Part shown: one piece after another, positions 6,935 through 16,241 of the stretch
How the letters are laid out: every line of letters begins with the position of its first letter
Numbering within the stretch: the first letter of the stretch is position 1
Assembly (NCBI GenBank): GCA_022447665.1
Contig: JAKVAQ010000008.1
Span: forward strand, 1 to 44,945
Direction: 5' to 3'
Length of the DNA: 44,945 nucleotides
DNA from: Crocinitomicaceae bacterium
Lineage (GTDB): Bacteria > Bacteroidota > Bacteroidia > Flavobacteriales_D > Crocinitomicaceae
Notes under the pieces: generated by a model
Seen by the model: the letters and a program-made list of their open reading frames with translations, nothing else
Database searches by the model: none
Told to the model about the DNA's origin: nothing
Made by a program: the position numbers and the translations under genes

Positions 6935-8494
6935 TTAAACGAGCTTTAATTTTCTTCCATGTTTTGGTTTTGATGCAAAAAGTGATAACGACAAAAAAAG
7001 TGAGAAGATGGTAATTCCGGCTTGGGTTTCAATAATATCTTGAAAAAGGGCAGAGGTAATTAAAATTACGGAAGTGAGGCAAAAGAAAAAATCGAATCGG
7101 TTAGGGGTAAATAGAGGATAAAAAATGAGAAAGGTAAATGCTAAGAATCCAAAGATTCCCATACCTATCCATGTGGTTAGATACTGATTGTGCGAGCGCC
7201 ATCTATTTTCTGGGCTCAAGCGCGACTCCAGTTCATTATAGGCTTCTTCAAACTTTTGAGTAATATCACCTATTCCTACTCCAAAAGCCCAATGCTTTCC
7301 TAATAAATGTGTCGCAGTGCGTAAATGTTCTTTTCGTTGGAGCATGGTACTCCCATTGGGGTCTGCATCGGCACGATAACGGAAAAGCTCTAAGAGTAAT
7401 ACATCTAAACGTGCCATAAAACCGTTCTGTGCGTTCATACTCGTACTTCCATTTTCAATATTAATCACGTCTTGAGGTAAAAGCTTTGTAATTCCAGTGG
7501 AGTCTTTTCGTTCACCCATAGAGGTTAGGTAACGCATTATGGTTCCATAAAGTGGTTGTTCTTTTTTATCCGTTCCGTCATAATCTAGGGTAGATACTTT
7601 ATTCCATTCTTGACGCATTTCATCATGCTGAACATAAATCCAAACCAGGTTCCCGTTTTCGGTGAGGGTAGATGTGGTGTCGTGATAATAAGGATTTCCA
7701 CTTGGGGAGTACAATTCAAGTTCAGAGAAATTTACCTTTTCTTGATTTAAATAGGCTTGGGTACGCAGGTAAACCATAACTGATGTAATGGTGATCCCTA
7801 AAACCAGGGTTATGGAGAACGCAAATTTTAATACGCGTGCGTTTAACCGTTTAAACAGATAGTACACTGCCAAGACGGCCAAAATAGCGAAGAGAATATA
7901 CCCTGTTAGTACTTGTGATTTATAGGTATAGAACATTAACCAAACCATTATAGGAATGAAAATGAACCAAGGGAAACTTCGCTCCACGCTCAAGTATAAG
8001 CATGCACCCAAAGCCAGCGTAATGCTAATGGCGAATCGCACATGGCTCAAGAAAAGAGACATTTCCCGAATATCTTTATCAGGCGTATAATTGACGTAAT
8101 TAATTACAGACGCCAGGCATACGGTTAGAATAAAGAACATCAAAATCCACTTGAAGAAAGTATGAGAGAGCGGTTTTTGAATCCCCATGACCAATGGAAT
8201 TACAAAGAGCGGAAGCTTCATTCGAATATCCTTAAACCCATAAGCAATATCATCAGACCAAAGTAGGGAGGCAAAATGCCAAAGAATAAAGAAGATGAGT
8301 ACCCAAAGAAATTTATTCTTTTTTATTCTTTCCCAATACGCTTTAAAATCAGCTTGAATAATAGCGTTAGAGATAATCCAGATGGTACCAATGCTCATGA
8401 GAACATTATTAATACTGATTCCTACAGCGAGAATTAATAGCGCCGTAAGATGAAGGTACTTATGAGCTGGTAGTTTTAGCCACCTGTCAAACAT
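6935..8494 (-). CDS. O-antigen ligase / polymerase-like membrane protein
   Basis: 519 residues with about ten to twelve hydrophobic helices. A large extracytoplasmic loop (about 245-435) contains the family signature SHNQYLTTWIGMGIFG, placing it in the WaaL/Wzy (Wzy_C, O-antigen ligase) superfamily that transfers or polymerises surface glycans on lipid carriers. The exact glycan cannot be deduced and no glycan-biosynthesis genes are adjacent. It is the last gene of the operon and starts 3 bp after the S41 protease stop. Confidence 0.82.
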   Translation of the reverse strand: MFDRWLKLPAHKYLHLTALLILAVGISINNVLMSIGTIWIISNAIIQADFKAYWERIKKNKFLWVLIFFILWHFASLLWSDDIAYGFKDIRMKLPLFVIPLVMGIQKPLSHTFFKWILMFFILTVCLASVINYVNYTPDKDIREMSLFLSHVRFAISITLALGACLYLSVERSFPWFIFIPIMVWLMFYTYKSQVLTGYILFAILAVLAVYYLFKRLNARVLKFAFSITLVLGITITSVMVYLRTQAYLNQEKVNFSELELYSPSGNPYYHDTTSTLTENGNLVWIYVQHDEMRQEWNKVSTLDYDGTDKKEQPLYGTIMRYLTSMGERKDSTGITKLLPQDVINIENGSTSMNAQNGFMARLDVLLLELFRYRADADPNGSTMLQRKEHLRTATHLLGKHWAFGVGIGDITQKFEEAYNELESRLSPENRWRSHNQYLTTWIGMGIFGFLAFTFLIFYPLFTPNRFDFFFCLTSVILITSALFQDIIETQAGITIFSLFLSLSLFASKPKHGRKLKLV

Positions 8495-8497
8495 GGG

Positions 8498-10141
8498 TTA
8501 ATCTTGGATGTTGAGTATGGACTTATAACGAGCGTTGTCGTTTAATATTTTAACGGCCTCCTCAATATATTTATCGTTTACCAGGCTATATGCTATACGT
8601 CCTTCTTCATAATAATATCTTCCCACTATTTCGAGCCCAATCAATTCTTTGATTTCTGGTTTGAATTTTTCTAGGTCATCTTCTTTTGAAGGTTGGAATT
8701 TTGCAAAAAGAGCATCGTATTCTGATTGCGCATCTTGATAATATGATTCCTTTTCGGCAGTTTCTTTTAAAAGTTCCATCATATCGCCAGAAGCAGTGGT
8801 ATATTCAAAGTCTTGTTTTAATGCGAATTCTACAAAATCAGTGTATAAGGCGTCGTCAACGGTAAACTCGGTAGCTGGCGCGATGCTTTCATTATTTAAG
8901 AAATACTGTGTCGCAAAATCAAAGATGATATTGTTAACGACTAGCGTAGCTGTTAATCGCGAGTATTCTGGTAAATCAACTTTAACGTCTGGTTCAACTC
9001 CTCTACCATCAATTACTTCACGACCATTTTTAGTTTTAAACTTTTTAATGTATTCTTCAGAAACGGCGGTTGCGCTAGAACCAACTTCACGGTTTGAGTA
9101 ATCTAGTTTTTGAATACATCTTCCACTAGGTGTATAATACTTTGCAATGGTCACCTTCATTTTAGCGTTGTACTTTAAGTCTAATGGACGTTGCACCAAG
9201 CCTTTTCCGAATGAAGTTTCTCCCACAATAACCGCTCTATCTAAATCTTGAAGAGCCCCAGAAACAATCTCAGAAGCTGAAGCCGATCCACCATCAACTA
9301 CTACAACAAGCGGGATGCTCAAATCTTCCGGTTTAAGTAACGCTTTGTACTCTCTGTTTTCTTCACCGGTTCTTCCTTTTATCGCTACAACATCAGAACC
9401 TTTTGGCACAAACATGTTTACAATTTTAACCGCTTCAATTAAGAGTCCTCCACCGTTCCCTCGTAAGTCAAGAATACACTTGTTCATGCTGTTCGATTTC
9501 TTCAAGTCCTTAAAACCTTTCAATACATCCAATCCAGCAGTTTGGGTAAAAGAGTTGAGTTTAATATATCCCACATCATCATTTACCATTCCGTAAAAAG
9601 GAACGGGCCCTAGCTTAATTTCTTCGCGTGTAATTGGCTTTATCAACTGATCACCGTTACGCTCTACAGTGAGCTGAAATGTACTTCCAGGCTTTCCTTT
9701 TAGCATTTCTGAAACTTCCGATGAACTCAAACCTTCGCAACTTTTACCATCAATTTCTAAGATGACATCACCGGCAATAAATCCAGCTTTATCGGCAGGG
9801 TAGCCTTTATGAGGTTCTACAATGATTACTTGCTCATTTACTTGGCGTATGATGGCTCCGATTCCACCATACTGTCCGGTAGACATTAGTTTATAGTCTT
9901 CAATTTCTGATTCAGGGAAATATACTGTGTAGGGGTCAAGCTCTAAAAGCATGGCATCTATTGCCGCTTTCATTAAGGCTCCCGGGCTTGGTTCATCCAC
10001 GTAATTAATGTCAACCTTTTTATACACCTCTTCAAATAATTCTAAGTTCTTCAATAACTCAAAATCATATTCTGGATCCTGTGCTCGGAGCGATTGAGCA
10101 GAAACCGTAATAACTAATAATAAGGCGATTAGGTGCTTCAT
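8498..10141 (-). CDS. S41-family C-terminal processing peptidase
   Basis: 547 residues with a signal peptide ending near SLRAQ. A helical lead is followed by a PDZ domain at ~88-165 (YGGIGAIIRQ ... GYPADKAGFIAGDVILEIDG). The S41 catalytic domain carries DLRGNGGGLL, the serine region GGSASASEIVSGALQDL (catalytic Ser likely S288) and GETSFGKGLVQ (Lys K313), spaced 25 apart as in Tsp/Prc. It is a Ser-Lys periplasmic protease trimming or degrading exported proteins at the C-terminus. The ~150-residue tail beyond the core is helical. Its ATG overlaps the rnpA TGA (ATGA), implying coupled translation. Confidence 0.93.
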   Translation of the reverse strand: MKHLIALLLVITVSAQSLRAQDPEYDFELLKNLELFEEVYKKVDINYVDEPSPGALMKAAIDAMLLELDPYTVYFPESEIEDYKLMSTGQYGGIGAIIRQVNEQVIIVEPHKGYPADKAGFIAGDVILEIDGKSCEGLSSSEVSEMLKGKPGSTFQLTVERNGDQLIKPITREEIKLGPVPFYGMVNDDVGYIKLNSFTQTAGLDVLKGFKDLKKSNSMNKCILDLRGNGGGLLIEAVKIVNMFVPKGSDVVAIKGRTGEENREYKALLKPEDLSIPLVVVVDGGSASASEIVSGALQDLDRAVIVGETSFGKGLVQRPLDLKYNAKMKVTIAKYYTPSGRCIQKLDYSNREVGSSATAVSEEYIKKFKTKNGREVIDGRGVEPDVKVDLPEYSRLTATLVVNNIIFDFATQYFLNNESIAPATEFTVDDALYTDFVEFALKQDFEYTTASGDMMELLKETAEKESYYQDAQSEYDALFAKFQPSKEDDLEKFKPEIKELIGLEIVGRYYYEEGRIAYSLVNDKYIEEAVKILNDNARYKSILNIQD

Positions 10142-10509
10142 AATTTTTCCTCTAGTTCACGTAAAATTAATACTAATTTCTCCTGTATTTTTTTGAAGTC
10201 AGTCTTTTCCTCACCATTGTATATTAAAAACAATGCCAAATCAAGTTCTTTTTTCGCTGCGGTTTCGAGTAAAGATGATTTGTTAAGGCGGTAGGCTTCC
10301 CTAATTTGGCGCTTGATTCGATTTCTTTTTGCCGCACTTTTCACTTTTCGTTTGGGCACTGAAACAGCAATTCTAACTCCAGGATTATCGGACGTTGAAT
10401 TGTATTTTAGTAAGAGAGGAAACTTCTTAAGGACTTTACCTCCTTGAAAAAGGGTATCGATTCGCTTGCGCGAAACTAATTTTTCATTTTTACCAAAGGT
10501 AAGAGCCAC
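10138..10509 (-). CDS. rnpA: Ribonuclease P protein component
   Basis: 123 residues from a GTG start at 10507-10509, giving MALTFGKNEKLVSRKRID, the usual RnpA beginning. The family signature AAKRNRIKRQIREAYRLN is present, and VRIAVSVPKRKVKSA is also typical. The open frame extends upstream to 10653, but that part is basic, antisense-like and overlaps the DUF3109 gene, so I reject the longer start. The GTG lies 2 nt after the upstream TAA. RnpA is the protein cofactor of the RNA enzyme that matures tRNA 5' ends. rpmH, its neighbour in many bacteria, is not here. Confidence 0.92.
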   Translation of the reverse strand: MALTFGKNEKLVSRKRIDTLFQGGKVLKKFPLLLKYNSTSDNPGVRIAVSVPKRKVKSAAKRNRIKRQIREAYRLNKSSLLETAAKKELDLALFLIYNGEEKTDFKKIQEKLVLILRELEEKL

Positions 10510-10511
10510 AG

Positions 10512-11090
10512 TTAGGAGAGTTTTTTTAATTCTTCGTGTGCCTCTTCTAGTTCTGCATAGAAGTCTTCGCCATATTTGCGGATTAAAGGCTCTTTTAAGA
10601 ATTTGTATACGGGTACCGAAAGATCTTTGCCTAAGGTACAAGCATCTTTGCAAATTGGCCAGCGATCATAGTTCAACGCCTCGAATTTTTCAAATTTACG
10701 AGAACGAATAGGGTAGAGATGACAAGAAATAGGCTTGTTAAATGGTATTTTTCCGTCTTTATAAGCCGTTTCTACCGAACATTTGGTGATTCCATTATTA
10801 TCGCGATAAACAAAGGCACATTCTTTTCCTTTTACCAAGGCCGTTACTGGTTCATTTTCTCTATCAAGGTAAAATACACCTTTATCATTGACCGCAGCTT
10901 TGCCTTCTTCGGTCATGTAGGGCTTAATTTCATCAACGTAGTCTTCCAGTAAGTCCACTTCTTCCATGGTTAGCGGAGCACCATCGTCACCCTCTACACA
11001 ACAAGCACCTTTACAAGCGCCTAGATTACACACAAATTCTTCATCGAAGATATCGCGTGATACCAGTTTATCACCTATTTCTAGAATCAT
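10512..11090 (-). CDS. DUF3109-family cysteine-rich protein
   Basis: 192 residues. The N-terminal motif CNLGACKGACC (C21, C26, C30, C31) and further cysteines (KECAFVY, ITKCSVE, ISCHLYPIR, PICKDAC) match the DUF3109 family, related to YkgJ-type putative zinc or Fe-S proteins. The biochemical role is unknown. It is the first gene of the operon with rnpA, the S41 protease and the O-antigen-ligase-like gene, all within 0-3 bp of each other. Confidence 0.88.
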   Translation of the reverse strand: MILEIGDKLVSRDIFDEEFVCNLGACKGACCVEGDDGAPLTMEEVDLLEDYVDEIKPYMTEEGKAAVNDKGVFYLDRENEPVTALVKGKECAFVYRDNNGITKCSVETAYKDGKIPFNKPISCHLYPIRSRKFEKFEALNYDRWPICKDACTLGKDLSVPVYKFLKEPLIRKYGEDFYAELEEAHEELKKLS

Positions 11091-11148
11091 AAAGCAAAGG
11101 TAGTGGTAATGAAAGTAACAGAAAAGTGAATGACACAGTTATCTTAGT

Positions 11149-11328
11149 ATGCAAAGTTTCATTTATAAATGTTTTCTGGCCTCTTGGGTATTGTTATTGT
11201 ACGTAGTATTATTTCATAAAATATGGAATGGCGAATTGAACTTTTGGGAGTTATTTTTTTGGCTAGATAAATGCAAGGACCATCAGATTGAGGTGATACG
11301 AGCTTGCAAACTAGGTGAAGTAATATAA
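11149..11328 (+). CDS. Possible 59-residue single-pass membrane protein
   Basis: An intact ATG-to-TAA frame begins MQSFIYKCFLASWVLLLYVV. It has one clear hydrophobic helix at ~6-22 and a mixed, charged tail ending ACKLGEVI. It ends 14 bp before the ATG of the TonB-domain gene on the same strand, which fits a small leader gene of that operon. No family recognised. The region could also be just untranslated leader. Confidence 0.4.
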   Translation: MQSFIYKCFLASWVLLLYVVLFHKIWNGELNFWELFFWLDKCKDHQIEVIRACKLGEVI

Positions 11329-11342
11329 TTGTATATTTAGAT

Positions 11343-12272
11343 ATGAAAGGAATTATTTTGTGCCTATTATTCTTGCCTCTATTCTCTTTAGCTGGGACGA
11401 TAGAGAATAAATATTTAAATGATTATGATTCCTTATTAATTGAGAATAATCTTGATTGGGAAGAGATTAAAAATGGATTCCTTGAATATGGAAAACAAGA
11501 GTTCAGTTCTGATGATAAGGTAATCCAAGTTATTGATGCAGTTTATGAATCAAATCCATCTCATAAAAGTCAACTTGTTAGTTTAGAAAAGTTTGAACAT
11601 ATATCCCATTTTTCGAATTACTCCGGATATGTTTTAGGTGGATTCATTGAGTCATTGAGTAATTATGTTACTCCTAGTGCGAGATGGGAGACATATGATA
11701 ATTATACCCGGATTTACCTCTCAATATATGGATTAAGCTACTTTGGTTATAAGAACGTATCAACAGGAACTTTTTGTAGCAAGTTGAAGATTATCTATAA
11801 AGAGTTTGAAAATAAAGAATTAGCTGATCGGATCATTTTGGCATTGTTTATTGAACAGATTTTCAATGCAGATTATAAGCAACATGAAGATATTTCGATA
11901 CAATATTTGGATAAAAAAGAACGTAGAAAATTCTTTAAGAATGACAAGAGTAATGCTGATGAAAATGACCAAGCGCAAATTGATCCGAAATTTTTAGGTG
12001 GTGAAAGCGGATTAGGATTTTATATACAACAGAACATTGTCTACCCATCTAGATCAATAGAAATGGGAGAACAAGGCACCGTTCATGTACAGTTTGTAGT
12101 AGAAAAGAATGGTTTGATTTCCGATATAGTCGTCGTGAAAAAGATATCGAAATATCTTGATGAAGAGGCAGTAAGAATAATTAAGGCTCTTCCAAAATGG
12201 ATGCCTGGAAAGTTCAATGATAAGCTAGCACGTGTGAGATTTACAATTCCGATCCAGTTTCGTTTAGGTTAA
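11343..12272 (+). CDS. Exported protein with TonB C-terminal domain
   Basis: 309 residues with a signal peptide (MKGIILCLLFLPLFSLAG). The middle ~190 residues are not recognised. The last ~90 residues form a TonB_C-type domain: IQQNIVYPSRSIEMGEQGTV, VQFVVEKNGLISDIVVVKK, then the final strand RVRFTIPIQF. Unlike classical TonB it lacks an inner-membrane anchor plus proline-rich spacer, so it is more likely a periplasmic protein using the fold for binding than an energy transducer. A two-way terminator follows. Confidence 0.78.
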   Translation: MKGIILCLLFLPLFSLAGTIENKYLNDYDSLLIENNLDWEEIKNGFLEYGKQEFSSDDKVIQVIDAVYESNPSHKSQLVSLEKFEHISHFSNYSGYVLGGFIESLSNYVTPSARWETYDNYTRIYLSIYGLSYFGYKNVSTGTFCSKLKIIYKEFENKELADRIILALFIEQIFNADYKQHEDISIQYLDKKERRKFFKNDKSNADENDQAQIDPKFLGGESGLGFYIQQNIVYPSRSIEMGEQGTVHVQFVVEKNGLISDIVVVKKISKYLDEEAVRIIKALPKWMPGKFNDKLARVRFTIPIQFRLG

Positions 12273-12315
12273 TTTCTTACATCATGTAGCTAAAACCATA
12301 TTCATATTTCTAAAC

Positions 12316-12349
12316 AAAAAAAGGGACCCTCATTTGGGTCCCTTTTTTT
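12316..12349. terminator. Bidirectional intrinsic terminator
   Basis: AAAAAAAGGGACCC (12316-12329), loop TCATTT, and GGGTCCCTTTTTTT (12336-12349) form a perfect 14-bp stem with T-tracts on both strands. It lies between the convergent TonB-domain gene and atpG and can serve both. Confidence 0.93.
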
Positions 12350-12370
12350 GTAAATAATAAGTGATATAAA

Positions 12371-13258
12371 TTAATTGTTTAAGGCTTCTGCACCTCCAAC
12401 TATTTCTAGAATTTCATTTGTAATAGCTGCCTGACGTGCTTTGTTGTATTCAAGCTTCAATGATTTTTGAAGTTCACCTGCATTGTCAGTTGCTTTATGC
12501 ATCGCTGTCATACGAGCACCATGTTCACCAGCGTTAGAATCTAATAAAGCGCTGTAAAGTTGAATTTTAAGCGTCTTAGGAATTAGCTCAGTAACGATAT
12601 CTTCTTTATTAGGTTCAAAGATGTAATCGAGATTAGCGTTAGCTCCTTCAGTTTCTTCAACTTCGTTTTGAACGAGTGGTAAATATTGCTCAACTTTAAC
12701 TGGTTGCGTAGATACACTCACAAACTCATTGTATACCAAAACAATCTTGTCAATATGACCTTCAGTATAAGCGTTCATGATTTTCTCTGCAATAGGGGCA
12801 ACATGGTCAAATGTTAGGTCTCCCCATACATCGTTAAGGTTCTTAGGTAAGAAGGTTCCTTTGATATTGTATTGTGTTCTTTTGAAAGAGTCATCAGCTT
12901 TTTTACCAATGCAAAGAACAGATACATTTTTATCAGTGTAATCTTCTTTGATTACAGCAAGTGTTTTCTTTATAACGTTGTTATTGAAACCACCGCATAA
13001 ACCTCTATTTGATGTAATAGGAACGATAAGAACGTTTTTCACTTCTCTTTCAGTGCTGTAAGCGTTCTCTTCCCCATCCAATGTAGAAGAAAGATTAGCT
13101 AGAATTTCTCCCAATTTATTGGCGTAAGGGCGCATTTGAGTAACAGCATCTTGTGCACGTTTTAATTTTGCAGCACTTACCATTTTCATCGCTGATGTAA
13201 TTTGCATCGTTGATGAAACTGAAGTAATTCTATTTCTAATCTCTTTTAAGTTAGCCAT
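12371..13258 (-). CDS. atpG: ATP synthase F1 gamma subunit
   Basis: 295 residues. The N-terminal coiled-coil helix MANLKEIRNRITSVSSTMQI and the C-terminal helix NEILEIVGGAEALNN form the central shaft, and the Rossmann-like middle includes NRGLCGGFNNNVIK. The C-terminal motif region MTAMHKATDNAGEL is typical. It is the rotor stalk coupling proton flow to catalysis. It is the last gene of the operon, just before the shared terminator. Confidence 0.97.
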   Translation of the reverse strand: MANLKEIRNRITSVSSTMQITSAMKMVSAAKLKRAQDAVTQMRPYANKLGEILANLSSTLDGEENAYSTEREVKNVLIVPITSNRGLCGGFNNNVIKKTLAVIKEDYTDKNVSVLCIGKKADDSFKRTQYNIKGTFLPKNLNDVWGDLTFDHVAPIAEKIMNAYTEGHIDKIVLVYNEFVSVSTQPVKVEQYLPLVQNEVEETEGANANLDYIFEPNKEDIVTELIPKTLKIQLYSALLDSNAGEHGARMTAMHKATDNAGELQKSLKLEYNKARQAAITNEILEIVGGAEALNN

Positions 13259-13293
13259 ATCTTATAAGATTAAAGCGTTGCTTTAAAGGTTAT

Positions 13294-14871
13294 TTACTCT
13301 CCGTATTTTTCAGCTATTTCAGTAGCTACTTTTCCTAATACTGAAGTCAATTCATCTGAATATTTTCCAGCTGCTAATTGATCCATAACATCTTTATGGT
13401 TAGCGTTAAGGAAGTTTAAGTATTCCTCTTCGTATTCTTTTACTTTGTTCAAAGGAACTTTAGTAAGTAATCCTTTAGTACCAGCGTAAATAATAGCGAT
13501 TTGGTTCTCAACTCTGTAAGGGTCACCCTCTTTTTGCTTAAGGATTTCCACGTTTCTAGCACCCTTATCAAGTACAGCTTTAGTAGCAGCATCAAGGTCA
13601 GATCCGAACTTAGCGAATGCCTCTAGCTCACGGTACTGTGCTTGGTCAAGCTTAAGTGTACCTGCTACTTTTTTCATTGACTTAATTTGTGCTGAACCAC
13701 CTACACGAGATACTGAGATACCTACGTTAATTGCAGGACGTACACCAGAGTTAAATAAGTTAGACTCTAGGAATATCTGACCATCCGTAATTGAAATTAC
13801 GTTAGTTGGAATATACGCAGATACGTCACCTGCTTGTGTTTCAATAATTGGAAGTGCTGTTAACGAACCACCACCTTTAACTACCGGCTTAAGTGAATCA
13901 GGTAAGTCGTTCATTGTTTTAGCAATCTCGTCATCCGCAATTACCTTAGCAGCTCTTTCTAATAATCTTGAGTGAAGGTAGAATACGTCACCAGGGTACG
14001 CCTCACGTCCTGGAGGACGACGTAATAATAGAGAAACCTCACGGTAAGCTACTGCCTGCTTAGATAAATCATCATAGATAATTAATCCTGGACGTCCAGT
14101 ATCTCTGAAGTACTCACCAATAGCAGCACCTGCGAATGGAGCGTAGAACTGCATTGGAGCAGGGTCAGATGCATTAGCTGCAACAATAGTAGTGTATGCC
14201 ATTGCACCAGCAGCTTCTAACTTCGCTACTAATCCAGCTACTGTAGATGCTTTCTGTCCGATAGCAACATAAATACAGTAAACAGGTTCTCCTTTATCGT
14301 AAAATTCTTTCTGGTTGATGATAGTATCAATACAAACAGTTGTTTTACCAGTTTGTCTATCACCAATTACTAGCTCACGCTGACCTCTTCCGATTGGAAT
14401 CATCGAGTCTATCGCTTTAATACCAGTTTGTAATGGCTCAGTTACAGGCTGACGGTAAATTACACCCGGCGCTTTACGCTCAAGTGGCATTTCATAAGTT
14501 TCCCCTTCGATTGGTCCTTTACCATCAATTGGGTTACCCATAGTGTCAACAACACGTCCTACAATTCCTTCACCTACTTGAATAGATGCGATTTGGTTAA
14601 GACGTTTAACTGTATCACCTTCTTTAATATCTGATTTACCAAGCAATACCGCACCTACGTTATCTTCTTCAAGGTTAAGTACGATAGCTCTAAGACCAGT
14701 TGAAAATTCAACCATCTCACCGTACTGTACACTGTTCAATCCGTAGATACGAGCAATACCATCACCTACTTGAAGGACGGTACCTACTTCTTCTAATTCT
14801 GCTTCTGACTTGTATCCTGAAAGTTGTTCTCTTAGGATCGCCGAAACTTCTGCCGGTTTAATATCTGCCAT
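13294..14871 (-). CDS. atpA: ATP synthase F1 alpha subunit
   Basis: 525 residues. The Walker A loop GDRQTGKT is at 170-177. Other landmarks are [17 protein letters not shown], the signature [17 protein letters not shown] and [20 protein letters not shown]. It is the non-catalytic nucleotide-binding subunit of the alpha3-beta3 head. The catalytic beta subunit is not in this operon. Codon use is regular, as expected for a highly expressed gene. Confidence 0.98.
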   Translation of the reverse strand: MADIKPAEVSAILREQLSGYKSEAELEEVGTVLQVGDGIARIYGLNSVQYGEMVEFSTGLRAIVLNLEEDNVGAVLLGKSDIKEGDTVKRLNQIASIQVGEGIVGRVVDTMGNPIDGKGPIEGETYEMPLERKAPGVIYRQPVTEPLQTGIKAIDSMIPIGRGQRELVIGDRQTGKTTVCIDTIINQKEFYDKGEPVYCIYVAIGQKASTVAGLVAKLEAAGAMAYTTIVAANASDPAPMQFYAPFAGAAIGEYFRDTGRPGLIIYDDLSKQAVAYREVSLLLRRPPGREAYPGDVFYLHSRLLERAAKVIADDEIAKTMNDLPDSLKPVVKGGGSLTALPIIETQAGDVSAYIPTNVISITDGQIFLESNLFNSGVRPAINVGISVSRVGGSAQIKSMKKVAGTLKLDQAQYRELEAFAKFGSDLDAATKAVLDKGARNVEILKQKEGDPYRVENQIAIIYAGTKGLLTKVPLNKVKEYEEEYLNFLNANHKDVMDQLAAGKYSDELTSVLGKVATEIAEKYGE

Positions 14872-14882
14872 TGTGTTAGCGT

Positions 14883-15416
14883 TTAATTAAGTAATATATT
14901 TTTCAAGTTTCTAAACTGACTAGAAATGGAAGCATCCAATTCTTTGTCATTAATACGAACAGTGAACCCACCAATTAAACTAGGATCAACTGATTCATGC
15001 GTAACTAAAGTTCCATCCACCATAGACTTAACTTTAGCTAATATTTTTTCACGTGCCGAATCTTCAAGCTTAGTAGCCGAAGTAATGTACACGTCAACAA
15101 TTCCCTTATGTGCTTTGAACTGCTCTACAAAGCTTTCTGCAATTTTCAATAACATGCCTTCACGACCATTTTTGGTAATTAGGTTAATGAAGTTTACAGA
15201 AACCTTCTCCATTTTTGAATCGAATAAATCGCTAAAAATGGCAGCTTTCTTTTTGCTGTCAATAATCGGACTAGCAAGAAGGTTTTCCATGTCCTTAGAT
15301 TCTTTAACAATCGTTGCTAAAGACTCCATGTCCTTGTTTACCTTGTCTTCTATCTTTTCGTCGATAGAAAGGTCCAATAATGACTTCGCGTATCTTGATG
15401 CTACTCTAGTACTCAT
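14883..15416 (-). CDS. atpH: ATP synthase F1 delta subunit (OSCP)
   Basis: 177 residues. It has the N-terminal helical bundle ([16 protein letters not shown]) and the conserved C-terminal strand [20 protein letters not shown] of the OSCP/delta family. It links the peripheral stalk to the head. It starts 7 bp after the atpF stop and ends 11 bp before atpA. Confidence 0.95.
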   Translation of the reverse strand: MSTRVASRYAKSLLDLSIDEKIEDKVNKDMESLATIVKESKDMENLLASPIIDSKKKAAIFSDLFDSKMEKVSVNFINLITKNGREGMLLKIAESFVEQFKAHKGIVDVYITSATKLEDSAREKILAKVKSMVDGTLVTHESVDPSLIGGFTVRINDKELDASISSQFRNLKNILLN

Positions 15417-15423
15417 TGAGTTC

Positions 15424-15936
15424 TTAGTTTAAGCTAATATCTTCTGCTAATCTATCGGCTAAAGCTTTTTGCTTTTCATCCGATGCCATTTCGCCTTTAA
15501 CTATTTTTTCAGCAATTTCTAATGAAACAGCGGCAACAGTAGTTTTTAATTCTGCGATGGCAGCAGCTTTTTCTGCGTTGATTACTTGCTGTGCATCAGC
15601 AACAATTTTATCGTGTTGAGATTTAGCTTCTTCTTTAGCTTCAGCAATTACTCGCTTGCTAGTTTCTGTTGCTTCTTTCAACATTTTATCTCTTTCAGCA
15701 CGAGCTTCTTTTAATAAGTTCTCGTTCTGCGCTTGAAGCTGCTTCATCTCTGCTTTTGTTTTATCAGCTAAATTCATAGCCTCTTCAATAGCAGATTCTC
15801 TTTCGTTCACCGCATTAAGCATTGGCTTCCAAGCGAATTTTTTTAATAAAATCAAAAGAATAATAAACACTAATCCACCCCAAATGATTTGTCCCCAAGC
15901 TGGAGTAATTAACGGATGTAATTCTAATAATACCAT
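15424..15936 (-). CDS. atpF: ATP synthase F0 b subunit
   Basis: 170 residues. One N-terminal membrane helix (QIIWGGLVFIILLILLKKFA) is followed by the motif WKPMLNAVNERESAIEEAM and a long charged coiled coil rich in Lys, Glu and Ala, which forms the peripheral stalk. It lies downstream of atpE, beyond a terminator-like hairpin. Confidence 0.96.
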   Translation of the reverse strand: MVLLELHPLITPAWGQIIWGGLVFIILLILLKKFAWKPMLNAVNERESAIEEAMNLADKTKAEMKQLQAQNENLLKEARAERDKMLKEATETSKRVIAEAKEEAKSQHDKIVADAQQVINAEKAAAIAELKTTVAAVSLEIAEKIVKGEMASDEKQKALADRLAEDISLN

Positions 15937-15963
15937 AATAGTTTTGTTTCTAAGTTTTTGTTT

Positions 15964-15994
15964 AAAAAGGCGGGCCAGGCAATCCCTAGCCCGC
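15964..15994 (-). terminator. Terminator-like hairpin inside the atp operon, after atpE
   Basis: On the minus strand GCGGGCTAGG pairs with CCTGGCCCGC (10 bp, one G.U) around the loop GATTG, followed by C and TTTTT. It begins about 10 nt after the atpE stop and ends 28 nt before the atpF ATG. It may act as a partial terminator or mRNA stabiliser that raises c-subunit output; this is inference. The stem is GC-rich in an otherwise AT-rich operon. Confidence 0.7.
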
Positions 15995-16003
15995 GCTTAA
16001 TTT

Positions 16004-16210
<207 letters not shown>

Positions 16211-16241
16211 TTATTATATAGGTTAAACAAAAATTTACAAT

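Noticed and set aside
10510-10653. Upstream extension of the rnpA reading frame to 10653
   Set aside because: The extra part is basic, lies inside the DUF3109 gene in another frame, and lacks RnpA similarity. The GTG at 10509 gives the normal N-terminus.
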